A stretch of 24,175 nt of DNA from Priapulus caudatus (Eukaryota; Priapulida; Priapulimorpha; Priapulimorphida; Priapulidae): contig NW_014578271.1 of the NCBI RefSeq assembly GCF_000485595.1, positions 15,147 to 39,321 on the forward strand, read 5' to 3'. Within the stretch, counting starts at the first letter, position 1. Every line of letters starts with the position of its first letter. The translations under genes and the position numbers were made by a program. Below are positions 1-9,569 of this stretch, one piece after another. The notes under the pieces are model-generated. The model was not told the DNA's origin, made no database searches, and saw only the letters and a list, made by a program, of their open reading frames with translations.

Positions 1-42
<42 letters not shown>

Positions 43-51
43 CTATTCTCT

Positions 52-80
<29 letters not shown>
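1..80. repeat. (CT)n microsatellite
   Basis: An almost pure CT dinucleotide tract is interrupted once by a TTTTCTATT segment. It is cut by the window edge, so its true length is unknown. Confidence 0.95.
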
Positions 81-82
<2 letters not shown>

Positions 83-574
83 GTACAGGAAATAGTGCAT
101 TATCTGATGTTGGTGACAAATTTACCGCTTTTTACCAATGCTTAATAGCCCTGCTTTTGGCCATTAAGCATGCCAAAATTCACATTCGATTACATCTTCC
201 TCGTTTTTCTGCACCTGCTCCCTTTGCTTCGCAAGCTGTAACTTTTTAGCTATAGATGCAATATATATCTATCATCGGGCACTAACGCCAATCGCTTAAC
301 TACTAAACTGCATTAAGACTATTACTTTAGTATTAGTAGTATTACTGGTACTGGTAGTGGTAGGTCTAGTTCTGACAAGTTGTATTTATTAACCATCATA
401 TGATTTTATTATTGAAACGGCCCAAGTGCCTGTGTTTAATACGTTAGGCCTACTGTAGCACACTCAATGAGCTCAGAGAAAGAAGAAGGTTATTATTACA
501 GCCGTTACAATCTGCTGATGCGTATAAAAACTCGGATGTTCGCTAATATCGTATAAATTAGTTACCTTCGAGTT
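81..574. other. Non-coding stretch, no feature recognised
   Basis: AT-rich single-copy-looking DNA. I see no open reading frame with family resemblance, no RNA gene and no clear transposon terminus. Confidence 0.5.
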
Positions 575-617
575 AAGACGGACTCGAACTCCTTCTGAAG
601 CAGTTCGAGTCCGTCTT
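575..617. repeat. Perfect 16-bp inverted repeat (hairpin)
   Basis: Arms 575-590 (AAGACGGACTCGAACT) and 602-617 (AGTTCGAGTCCGTCTT) are exact reverse complements. The 11-nt loop (591-601) itself contains CTTC-T-GAAG, so the structure could fold almost to its tip. The right arm contains AGTTCGAGTCC, close to the tRNA B-box consensus GGTTCGANTCC. No A box or tRNA body is visible, so I do not call a tRNA. Confidence 0.85.
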
Positions 618-1160
618 TAATACTGATTACACCGCTAACATCTCAAACATGGAAGGTCCAGAATATCCAGCCATAGNAAAAAAACATTCTTGCAAATGTC
701 TCCAAATGATGGGGTCTGCTCACAGGCCCTCGAGGCGTGGGGTCACCGCCCGCCCTATTTAGCAAGGACTAAAAGGTACGAAGAAGAAGATGATGCTTGC
801 AAATAATAAGGGGATCGCCGCAAAAATGAGTCGGATCGTAGCCTTACAAGCTGCCGACCACTTTCCATCGAAAACGATCGAAAAATAAAGTGTCGAAATT
901 CAATCCAATATAAAAATCCTGTGCCGAATTTTGATAATCGATGTCAAGTGTTATATGTCCTTGTGGGGAGTCCAAGTCTGGGACCATTCATTGTCGAGGT
1001 GATGCTGTTTCCCGGGAAAGTGAGGCACACTTGGGAGGGTGTTAACAACTTGTAAATAGAATTACAAACGTTTCAGACTGACCTCTAATAATACTCTTCA
1101 TCGGCTATATAATTTTTACTCCCGCCCCCACGGAGTGGAAGGGAGGTGATGTGATTCGGG
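618..1160. other. Non-coding stretch with one ambiguous base
   Basis: No gene recognised. Position 677 is an N beside a run of A, which marks an assembly or base-calling uncertainty. Confidence 0.5.
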
Positions 1161-1188
1161 CGCTGTGCGTTCGTGTTACACGTTAAGC

Positions 1189-1569
1189 TGTGTGTGTTGT
1201 GTGTGTTGTGTGTGTGGTGTGCTGTGTGTGTGTGGGGTGCTGGGGTGTGTCTGGTGGTCGCTCTTTGACGGCAGATCGAATACTTAGCGCGTGCAGCGAG
1301 CGGAGCCAAGCCACAGCCGGCCTGGCTGCTGACTGAGCGGCGATGCGAGCAATACATGTACGCTGGTTATATCGTTGTGGCTTACTTCGTGTGTTCGTGA
1401 GTCGGTATGGCGTTCATGCGGATATGGCGGCGATATTTCCGTGGCGGATGTATGCTCTCCCGTGCTGGAGTCGCCTCTGTCTATTTAGGTTAGAACTGTG
1501 TGTTATCTCGCACGCGCGCGCGCCGCGACTGTGAAATGTGTGTGTGTGGTGTGTGTGTGTGTGTGTGCG
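1189..1569. repeat. TG-rich microsatellite patches
   Basis: Interrupted (TG)n tracts lie at about 1189-1235 and 1537-1568, with a short CG-alternating run near 1511-1523. Short open frames crossing this area are composition artefacts: their translations are simple repeats and match no family I know. Confidence 0.85.
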
Positions 1570-1708
1570 GTTGCGTCGTGCACGTGCGTTCATCTCTCTC
1601 CGGGGTTCAGTTTTTCATCTCTCTAAACATAATTGCAAACAATTATTGGTTCGAAGTCTCTAGCAGAATTAGATTTTAAAGCAAAATCACTGTTCCCCCC
1701 CCCCACAG

Positions 1709-1907
1709 TTCCGGAGACCCCTGCTTTAAACGTGTCCAGTTTATAGCATTGAATTATCAACGAACAATCCTGAGCCTTAGTCCGGAGACCCCATTTCGAA
1801 AAACATAGCCGGTTCCCAGAGCATGAGGCCACATTCCCAACAAACATTAGTTCAGAGACCACCATTTTCAGGTCTGAGCTTAGTTCCAGAACCCCCCCCT
1901 CCATTTT
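1709..1907. repeat. Degenerate ~35-bp minisatellite
   Basis: A motif like TTCCGGAGACCCC recurs at about 1709, 1781, 1812 (TTCCCAGAGCAT), 1850 (TTCAGAGACCACC) and 1883 (TTCCAGAACCCC). Several copies are preceded by TTAG and followed by CATTT. Spacings of roughly 31-38 bp, plus one of 72 bp, suggest about six decayed units. A 146-codon minus-strand open frame crosses it, but its translation resembles no known family. Confidence 0.6.
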
Positions 1908-2107
1908 AACTCGCAAGTGCGCACATACCAGACTACCTACCATAATGTGGGGTAAGACCCCCCCCACCCGAGGGGGTTTCATCTCCCTCTGTGTCCTCAC
2001 TGCCACAATATTTTTTGTCAGACAATTTAGGGCTTGGTTAGCTAAAACTCGAGAGCTTCCCAAGGACCCCTACCAGGGGCACTAAGAAGCGGAGAACCTG
2101 GGGCTGC

Positions 2108-2246
2108 CGAATTCATCAACGTTGCGCCAAAGTTGTATTGCGTACACAGAGTTTCTACGACAGTACGTACGCCAGCAGCTCGGGTAAGTGTCGAATTCAT
2201 CAACGCAGCGGTTAGCACCTGCGTACGCAAATCGTTGATGAATTCG
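2108..2246. repeat. Three copies of CGAATTCATCAACG, one inverted
   Basis: The 14-mer CGAATTCATCAACG occurs directly at 2108-2121 and 2192-2205, and as its exact reverse complement at 2233-2246. The last two can form a 14-bp stem with a 27-nt loop. GCGTACGCAA-like sequence lies between them. This could be the remnant of a terminal or subterminal repeat, but I cannot define an element. Confidence 0.7.
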
Positions 2247-2489
2247 GTAACTGTAAATCCACATATGCCATCGTAGCTGCATTACTAGGTGTTGAGGGGC
2301 CGTGAGCCTAGCATAACCAATTACACTGTGCGACACATACCATGAGGGAACCACAACTGACGCCTCCTCTCTGATGTGTAAACCATATGGCTCTAGCTGT
2401 CTACAGGAGTGACTGCCGGGGATGTGATAGTTAGTTGTACTCATTTCGTTTGATGATGCTGTGTTCAAACACTCGATGAAAGCAGCGAC

Positions 2490-2700
2490 ACGTCACGCGT
2501 GCGTGCTTGGCGTGTGCACGTTACACGTGCTGCGCCCCGCGGTGCACGTACACGTGCCGTGCGTGCTGCACGTACACTGCGTTCTTGCGTACGTACACGG
2601 GCTTTGTGCTGCCGTGCCGCTACCCGCCGTTGTAGTAGCGTACACGTGCGTGGCTTTGGGCTACGATACAAGTGGTGCCAGTGTGCAACTGTACACGGCT
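2490..2700. repeat. Alternating purine-pyrimidine ACGTGC-rich tract
   Basis: Dense CACGTG, GTGCACGTACAC and GCGTACGT-type words give long purine-pyrimidine alternation. Overlapping open frames on both strands (about 80-90 codons) are low-complexity by-products of this composition. Confidence 0.6.
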
Positions 2701-2740
2701 TAACTACGAACTCGCTTATAACGAAAACAATGCTATGAGG

Positions 2741-3199
2741 CAAAAACAGCTTACAAAGGCGCCGCCTGTATGTGTAGTATGGTAATTATTATTTATTTTA
2801 GTTGGCGAGTAGTAATTTAATAATGTTTTCTCAAGTAAAATTAATGCATGCCTGCGGTATGCTGGAAACACCTGCGGAAAATTTTCGAGTGGTTTACGGC
2901 ACCTCGTCAGCTCGTGTAAAGTTAGTCAAAGGTTTACGTAAATTTCGTTTGATGAATCGCACCTAAAACGGCGTCCTCGGCTTGCGTATGCCAAATCGTC
3001 GAGAAATTACTTAAATAGTCTGATGTTGAAAGAATCGCAACTAGCCAACGTCGATTGCCGTCTTACACAAGACTTTACGGCAAAATATTTTGCGTACGCC
3101 AGCTTGATCGAATCATGAATCTACCCTCTGCGGACCCCACCAATCAGTGCATGCAAAGCAGCACACCGGTATCAGACGTTACAGTTCCAGTGGCTGATA
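2741..3199. other. Non-coding stretch, no feature recognised
   Basis: No gene, RNA or clear element terminus seen. The short open frame at 3055-3273 runs into the adjacent repeat and has no family resemblance. Confidence 0.5.
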
Positions 3200-3375
3200 C
3201 AGGGGCGCCCTCCAGCGGGGTCAGGCATCCCCCCGCTGCTCCGCGAGGCGAAAACGATCTGCAAGGGGTATAATCTTCAAAAATTCTGGGGGCAGAGCCC
3301 CCCGGACCCCCCTTCGCCGTGCTCCTGTAATACGCCCTGGTTTCGCCCCCCCTAACAACCCTGGCGCCGCCCCTG
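3200..3375. mobile_element. Short element with CAGGGGCG termini
   Basis: The left end reads CAGGGGCGCCCTCC. The right end, read in reverse complement, is CAGGGGCGGCGCCAGGG, so the termini are short inverted repeats about 176 bp apart. The interior is G/C-run rich, including GGGGGCAGAGCCCCCCGG, a style common in invertebrate repeats. No convincing target-site duplication is visible (left flank CTGATA, right flank CTAAGG), so the class is undecided. hAT-like is possible from the CAG...CTG ends. Confidence 0.5.
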
Positions 3376-3421
3376 CTAAGGCCCTAACGGCCGTTACGAT
3401 CAGGAGCGGTAATCATTAACG

Positions 3422-4363
3422 TTATGGCGCTGTCACACATTGACGATTTAGCCAGGGTATGCCGGACGTATCAAAATTTATCTAAAACGCTGGCATACGC
3501 TGAACTATCAATGTTTTTTTCAATTTTGGGCGTATACATAGCGTATTCATAACGAGTTGGACGTATACTTAACGTATTAGTAACGTATATAGAACGTTTC
3601 GATAACTTATAGATAACTTATACCAACGAATGCTTAGCGTGTTGCCGGCGTTCACAACTTATGCCCAACGATAGTCTAACTTATGCATAGCGCGCGGCAG
3701 CGTATCGCCGACGATCACTTGTCGTAGCCTATAAAAAGGCTTCCGCTCGACGATTCAAATCATAACCGCACTAGACATCGCAGTATCAACATCACCGTCG
3801 CAGTATCAACATGCCAATACCATTTTTATATACCAATTCCCCTAAACGCTTCCAATACGCCATTATACGGTAGATGTAAGTTAGAAATACGTTCAGTAAG
3901 TTCTGTGGTCGTCCGGAACACGTCAAATACGTCTACATACGTCAATATGCGTTGGAGATAAGTTACACATAGGTTCAAAGCACGTTACTCATAGGTTAGA
4001 AATAAGTTTTAGGTACGCTAGACATTATCTCGACGTATTTCGACTTATGAGTAACTTACAAGTAACGTGTGTGAACGTGTTTCAACGATCGCATAACTTA
4101 CCTACAACTTATGGCCCGCGTATGCGGGACGTATGGGCATACGCTGGCATACGTCGGAAAATTTTGAGCATGCTCAAAATTTTTCGACGACCTCGCCGTA
4201 CTACGACGTATACCAGCGTGCTTCAGCGTGCTTCAGCGTGCTCTTAACTTATACAAAGCTTACCCATAACTTATTCGACGTACGCCAGCGTATTCACCAA
4301 ATTTTTGATACGTCCGGAATACGCTGGCTAAATCGTCACAGTAAATGTGTGACAGCGCCATTA
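3422..4363. mobile_element. 936-bp inverted-repeat element, PIF/Harbinger-like MITE
   Basis: The element body is 3425-4360. Its left end TGGCGCTGTCACACATT matches the reverse complement of the right end. Similarity continues for about 55 bp through TGACGATTTAGCCAG and CCGGACGTATCAAAA, with a 6-bp insertion in the right copy. Direct TTA triplets flank it (3422-3424, 4361-4363), as expected for the TWA target duplication of PIF/Harbinger elements. No transposase is encoded. The interior is packed with AACTTATR and ACGTATR words and their complements, so subterminal repeats fill much of the element. Family assignment is inference from the 3-bp duplication. The structure itself is directly visible. 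Confidence 0.75.
4152..4189. repeat. 38-bp near-perfect palindrome inside the element
   Basis: The core 4158-4183 is a perfect 26-bp palindrome centred on GCATGC (AAAATTTTGAGCA and its complement). After one G/T position, another 5 bp pair (CGTCG/CGACG). It has essentially no loop, so it could extrude as a cruciform. Confidence 0.9.
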
Positions 4364-4790
4364 GGTTGACGTCAAAATTCAGTGCAACAACAAGTGTGCT
4401 CAACTAACAATAATTATCATACTTCTTAGGCCCGTAAGGAAGCGCGTGCGACGGGTGCGCCCCCTCCCCCCACAGGCTGCGGCGGTCCACTTTTTTGTGG
4501 ACCAACGATTTAAAAGAAAGTGAAATAATACGGATTTACAACTTTATTTCTATTTTTGTTCTTTTTAAATAGTGACATTGACATTGTTATTCCCTAAAAT
4601 TGTAAAATACATGTTACACTAAGTATATACCGTACGGTACCAAACGGTAGTCTGTTTGCCAAAAAATCCATTTTGAAGTGGAATTTGAGAAATGTCCGCG
4701 TTTTTGGGGTTCGCTTTTGGCTGCCTGTTTTCATATCATACTGCCTTCAAAACGCGCGAAATGCGGTCTCAGACAACTTATTTTTCAAAA
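4364..4790. other. Non-coding stretch with a small hairpin
   Basis: No gene recognised. GGTCCAC (4484-4490), a T6 loop and GTGGACC (4497-4503) form a 7-bp hairpin next to a C-rich tract. This is possibly the tip of an old repeat. Confidence 0.5.
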
Positions 4791-4855
4791 TTTTCCGGGG
4801 GGGGGGGCATGCCCCGGACTTCCCTAGAGACTGGCGCCTACGGCGCTCATTCGGT
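4791..4855. repeat. Dispersed-repeat fragment with poly-G / GCATGCCCCGG
   Basis: A run of G followed by CATGCCCCGGACTTCCCTAG, then GGCGCCTACGGCGC, has the look of a common invertebrate interspersed-repeat terminus. Its boundaries cannot be set from one copy. Confidence 0.4.
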
Positions 4856-4908
4856 CTGTATACTCGTTGGATCGCACCCTCCCGTAAAAAAATCTGCATA
4901 CGGGATGT

Positions 4909-4979
4909 GTGGGCGTGCGTGTGCATGTGCGTGTGCGCGTGTGTGCGCGTGTACATGTGCGTGTGCGTGTGTGTGTGTT
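4909..4979. repeat. (TG)n/(CG)n alternating tract
   Basis: Interrupted GTGCGTGTGTG sequence with nearly strict purine-pyrimidine alternation. Overlapping open frames here are artefacts of this composition. Confidence 0.85.
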
Positions 4980-5058
4980 ATCTACGGAGTGTCTGAAAGA
5001 GACTATCCGGCTATAGACACATACAAACACTTGGACAGTTTCACAATGATAAAATGAT

Positions 5059-5415
5059 GGTGAACAAACAGAAATTGTATTTACTGCCAAAGTCTCAACG
5101 TTTATTCACTCAATATCGCTCAATAATACCACATAAATGCCGGTAAAATAGTATTTTTAAGTCTCAAGTAAAATATTAACGAAAGTAGAGTAAAACCTGA
5201 ATTAATGTTAGAATAACGTGCGTTTTAACGATATTTAATTTAATTTTATTGATTATTATTTTTTATGCCATAATCTCTAACTATGACCCTGACATAAGAT
5301 ACTTGTCTTGCTTCTCTTCCTATTCTCACATTAAGTCTACACATGAGAAGATGTGTAGGCCTACTGCTTTCATCGACCATACATAGTTTGTGGATACGCC
5401 CGATATTATAGTTGA
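5059..5415. other. Non-coding stretch, no feature recognised
   Basis: AT-rich DNA with no recognisable gene or repeat terminus. Confidence 0.5.
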
Positions 5416-6060
5416 GGATGGATGGATGGATAGATGGGTGGATGAATGGATGGATGGATGGATCAATAGATAAATAGATGGATGGACGAATTAATAGATG
5501 CATGGGTGGATGGATGAATGGATGGATGGATGGATTAATGGATGCATGGATGAATGGATGGATGGATGAATGAATTGATGGATAGATGGATGGGTGGATG
5601 AACGGATGGATGGATGGATGGATGGATGGATGGATGAATAGATGGATGCACGGATGGATGGATGGGTGGATGAATGGATGGATGAATAGATGGATGCACG
5701 GATGGATGGATGGATGGATTAATGGATTGATGGATGGATAGATGGGTGGAAGAATGCATGGATGGATGGATGGATGGATGGATGGATGGATGAATGGATG
5801 ATTGAATAGATGGATCGATGGGTGGATGAATGGATGGATGAATAGATGAATGGATAGATGGAAGGATGGGTGGATGGATGAATGGATGAATGGATGGATG
5901 GGCGGATAAATCGATGGATGGATAGACGGATGGATGGATAGACGGATGGATTGATGGACGGATTGATGGATGCATGGATTGATGGATGGATAAATGGATG
6001 GACTGATGGATGGATGGGTGGATGAAATTATGGATGGATGGATGGATGGATAGATGGATG
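5416..6060. repeat. (GGAT)n minisatellite, ~645 bp
   Basis: A tetranucleotide GGAT array carries scattered variants (GAAT, AGAT, GGGT, TTAATGGA, GCAT). Because 4-bp repeats have period 12 in codons and ATCC contains no stop, the minus strand stays open for 276 codons and encodes an Ile-His-Pro-Ser repeat (5246-6076). A second minus-strand frame of 146 codons behaves the same way. I treat these as non-genes. Variant words recur in similar order, for example GGATGAATAGATGGATGCAC at about 5633 and 5681, which implies internal duplications. Confidence 0.95.
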
Positions 6061-6281
6061 TATCGTCAACTTCCAAACTTGCGTGACATCCGCTGCTTCC
6101 TCAAGGTCAATTTCCTGTGGCATGTTACGTGTGTCATGTGCCTATTTATGTGTTCATGTGAGAATCAGTATACATGGTCATCTTAGTCGAAGTGCTGCTG
6201 CCATGGTAACGATAAATTACGATGTACTGTTTATCTGCATTCACAGTTGTGACGTTTTGTTAGAGTACAGCTAAACATCTA
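6061..6281. other. Non-coding stretch between two microsatellites
   Basis: No gene recognised. A 78-codon frame starting at 6038 begins in the GGAT array and has no family resemblance. Confidence 0.5.
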
Positions 6282-6352
6282 TGCACACACACGCACACGC
6301 ACACACGCGCACACGCATGCACACAAACTCACACAGGCACACACGTCCATAC
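6282..6352. repeat. (CA)n/(CG)n microsatellite
   Basis: Interrupted ACACACGCACAC tract. Confidence 0.9.
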
Positions 6353-6785
6353 ACACCCGTAGCCCACACCCAACACGCGCCCATATAAAACACACAATCT
6401 ATACGTACATGCCAACATGAGATGTTTGTATTTATTACAAACCTAAACGAAAAAGAAATGACAATTTCGAAAAATGCTCCAAAAAATCGTTACACAACCT
6501 ATACATGCAATATTATTGACGTGTTATGAAGAAACGAATACAACATACGTACATAGACATGTACCACACCACATGCGTTATTGTAAGTATATCTGAATAT
6601 CTGCATACCACGTTACGATGCAGAAACGATGTGGTATATATGTTCAAGCATAACAATGGTAATCATGTATTTAATATGCCGTCATGTCTTGCGCCGATTT
6701 CTATACACTAACTGGATAGTTGTTAGTCGCCACTAGGTGTCACCACCGGACACCATGACAGCACTCATAGAAGTAGTAGCATTAT
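6353..6785. other. Non-coding stretch, no feature recognised
   Basis: AT-rich DNA without identifiable gene, RNA or element end. Confidence 0.5.
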
Positions 6786-7265
6786 TTAAGGTGTTGAACA
6801 ACAGTAGAGGCCGTCCATAGGCTGCAGGCCTGAATTATTAAAAATTAATTAATTAATGAACAGAAATTAATTAAAAATACTCACACTGTTACTGCACTTA
6901 CAAAACATACACTTTATTCATGTTAAATAACTACAGATTCATGCTCTATGCTCCCCTCGAAACTTTTGCCAGCCTATGATGCGAATTTCTGCAAAGTTTG
7001 TCTGAACACATTTCATACACAAAAAAAGACCACCGGTCGCTGTGACTACGCCACCTGACGAATGTCACGAATACACAACAAAAATAATTTTACTTCTAAT
7101 GCTTTTCTCGACGTCCACGAGGCATCCAACTTGCGTGCATAATGCTAATTATTGCACTCTAGTGCCGAATTTTGGTGAAAAAAAATGCCAAAAAATGCCT
7201 TTTCTAGAGACGAAATAGTGCAACGGTGAACAATCGCGGACGCTTACTGTTATATGCCTCCTTAA
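6786..7265. mobile_element. ~470-bp interspersed element, copy 1, TTAA-flanked
   Basis: This block recurs at 8798-9263 with scattered substitutions and 1-bp indels. It runs from GTGTTGAACAACAGTAGAGG to TGTTATATGCCTCC. Here it is bounded by TTAA at 6786-6789 and 7262-7265. The ends are weakly inverted: GG.G......AACAGTA appears at the same distance from both termini. A TTAA duplication is typical of piggyBac and Kolobok elements, so this is a plausible non-autonomous member of such a family. There is no coding capacity. Confidence 0.6.
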
Positions 7266-7760
7266 AGGAGCAGCGGAGATACGGATCGACATTTTAGATG
7301 AATGATTTAGACCATTTTCCTTATACGGGTACCGAATTTCAAAGGTGGCATGACTCCACGAGCTGAGATATCACTCTCTGAAAAGAGCCCCCAAAACACA
7401 GAAATCAATGAAAATTAATGTTCGCTTCATGCGGTTATGCGTAGTGTTAGAACGAGGGTTAGGGTAAATTGCAAGCATTAAAGTTAAGATATTTTGACAC
7501 TGTTAGGGTTAGTAGTGCCACAATAGAGTAAAACGAAGATAATTATCTATTTTTTGACACCAAATGTGTGTAAAATTAGTGTATTTTATGTAAATACATG
7601 CAAATATGTACACGGATATGTACATGTTTACATAAAAAAACATGATAAATGTTATTTGAACATGCATGTGACTAAAAATAATGCTAGAACACTTGCATAA
7701 CAGATTTTCATTACCATAAAACTAAATTATTCGACTTCCTTGGCAGAAGCGCACTTCTTA
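7266..7760. other. Non-coding stretch, no feature recognised
   Basis: No gene seen. Two short TTAGGG-like matches (about 7456 and 7502) are too short to mean more than chance or repeat ancestry. Confidence 0.5.
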
Positions 7761-8792
7761 CCAGGGGGCCGTTTCACGAAGCGCTCGTTAAGTTAGGATG
7801 GGTTAAAGAGGGTTTTAGGATATCCTTATATATAGAGTGTTTCACGAAAGCCTCGCTAAGTTTCCACGTTCACAGAACGACTCGCTAACTCAACGACGTT
7901 GCTTTAAGGACGAATATTAAGGGACAGGTCAGGGGGCAGTACTTAGCTATCGTCACAGCAAGCAACGCGCGATTTCCGCGTGTTTTTATTGCTTTTGACA
8001 AGCCGTAAGTGGTAAAGCGAAATCCCGCCGAGAAGCGTAACTTCTGTGTCTACGAGAATACTGTGCAAGGCCTGTGAAGGCATGACGCGCAGGGGTAAAG
8101 TGTGCTAAAAAAGCTTCTTATTGTGCGTAGCAGATTTTTGAAGAGATGAAATGCATTCCTTGCACCTTACATGTGGCGTGCTCGGCTGTTCGTGTATGTA
8201 TCGTATGCTATGCGCGTATGCGCTATAGGTATGTATGCAACTGTATCCTCTATGGCCGCCCAATACTGTATCAAAGTAAACGTAAATCTAAACCTTCAGA
8301 ATTTATGTTTTACATTTTTGTTCAGTCAATACGTCATTTGTGTAGTTCTAGTTGCAGGAAATATGTCAACCTTGCTTTAGTTTAATTATTTCTCAGGTAC
8401 TTTGCATTTAAAATACTTTTAACCTATTATTTAGTTTGCACGCTGTGTACCTACATGTTGCTACTAAATGATGTGTACTAAACGATATTGTACTAAATGA
8501 CGCGGAGAGATTAGCGTAGCAACTCACAGTGAGCTGGGTCGCCATTAGACTTGTAACATGTCCTATATATAGACTATCTAGTAGCAAGGTGTAGAGATAG
8601 GGGTACCAGTCTATGCCCGCAGCAACATCGTTACAGCTGAATTTTAGGACCGCTCTAACAACGCACCGGCATAAGTTTCGCTGAAACACTTTAACGAGGA
8701 CGTTTAGGACAGCGCGTTAGGCTCTCGTACAAGAATCTAAGGATATCCTTAAGATGGCGTTTTTACGATAGCTTCGTGAAACGGCCCCCCAG
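7761..8792. mobile_element. 1,024-bp inverted-repeat element, GGGGCCGTTTCACGAAGC ends
   Basis: The element body is 7765-8788. Its first 18 bases, GGGGCCGTTTCACGAAGC, are exactly repeated in inverse at the right end, and similarity continues into CTCGT/TATCGT. CCAG is duplicated on both sides (7761-7764, 8789-8792). Near both ends there is a GGATATCC palindrome (7817-7826 core, 8739-8750). A partial internal copy of the end motif (GTTTCACGAAAGCCTCGCTAAG) starts near 7849, so the terminal region is itself reiterated. Frames inside (for example 8146-8385 plus, 8408-8689 minus) show no transposase motif, so the element is non-autonomous. The superfamily is not assigned. Confidence 0.8.
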
Positions 8793-8797
8793 GTGGC

Positions 8798-9263
8798 TTT
8801 AAGTGTTGAACAACAGTAGAGGCCGTCCATAGGCTGCAGGCCTGAATAAGCATCGAACAGAAAATAATAAAAAATACTACACTGTTACTGCCACTTACAA
8901 AACATACACTTTATTCATGTTAAATGAATACAGATTCATGCTCTATAGCTCCCCTCGGAAACATTGCCAGCTCTATGATGCGAATTTCTGCCAAATTGTC
9001 TGAACAGATTTCATACACAAATAAACACCAACCGTTCGCTATGACTACGCACCTGACGGAATGTCACGAATACACAACAAAAATAATTTTACTTCTAATG
9101 CTTTCTTCGAGTCCACGAGGACATCCAACTTTGCGTGCATAATGCTAATTATTGCACTCTAGTGCCGAATTTCGGCGAAAAAAAGAGCAAAAAAAGGCCT
9201 TTTCTAGAGACGAAATAGTGCAACGGTGAACAATCACGGACGCTTACTGTTATATGCCTCCTA
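8798..9263. mobile_element. ~470-bp interspersed element, copy 2
   Basis: This is the second copy of the block at 6786-7265, in the same orientation. It begins at TTAA (8799-8802), only a few bases after the inverted-repeat element ends. At its right end the bases after GCCTCC are TAGA rather than TTAA, so the duplication has decayed there or the copy arose by another route. Several single-base gains and losses separate the copies. Confidence 0.65.
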
Positions 9264-9370
9264 GAATAGGCCAACAGGCTGAGCTGAGTATTCATGTGCC
9301 TCGTGACGTCATGTTAAAAACCTCTACATATAGACTATCATAGCTGTTTGTGTGTCTCTCTCATTGCATC

Positions 9371-9425
9371 CATCCGTCCATCTGTCTGTCTGTCCATACA
9401 TATATATATATATACACACATATAT
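9371..9425. repeat. (CTGT)n-(TA)n-(CA) compound microsatellite
   Basis: CATCCGTCCATCTGTCTGTC is followed by an AT-alternating run and CACACA. Confidence 0.85.
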
Positions 9426-9557
9426 AGAAACTGCCATGTATTTATCAAAGTTTGTTGTTTTCAAGCAAACGAGAATGACAAAATAAGCTGCATTTTCTAA
9501 TTTTACATTTTAAATGTTATGGGGTGCATACCGGCATGGAGTCTTTGGAGTGGTCGC

Positions 9558-9569
9558 AAGATGGCGGCC
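9558..9569 (+). promoter_or_regulatory. YY1-like site AAGATGGCGGCC
   Basis: AAGATGGCGGCC matches the well-known animal YY1 consensus, in which the site often overlaps a start codon. The ATG here opens a short GC-rich frame (MAASDDAAPSFSCRQWIGQ...), which stops after about 23 codons. ATTGG, the reverse of CCAAT, lies about 40 bp downstream. It could be the 5' end of a plus-strand transcript or a relic of an inserted repeat. No splice donor is obvious. Function is inference. Confidence 0.25.

Noticed and set aside
1623-2063. 146-codon minus-strand frame
   Set aside because: It overlaps the degenerate minisatellite and its translation resembles no family.
5246-6076. 276-codon minus-strand protein of Ile-His-Pro-Ser repeats
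   Set aside because: Direct translation of the GGAT minisatellite, with no recognisable domain at either end.
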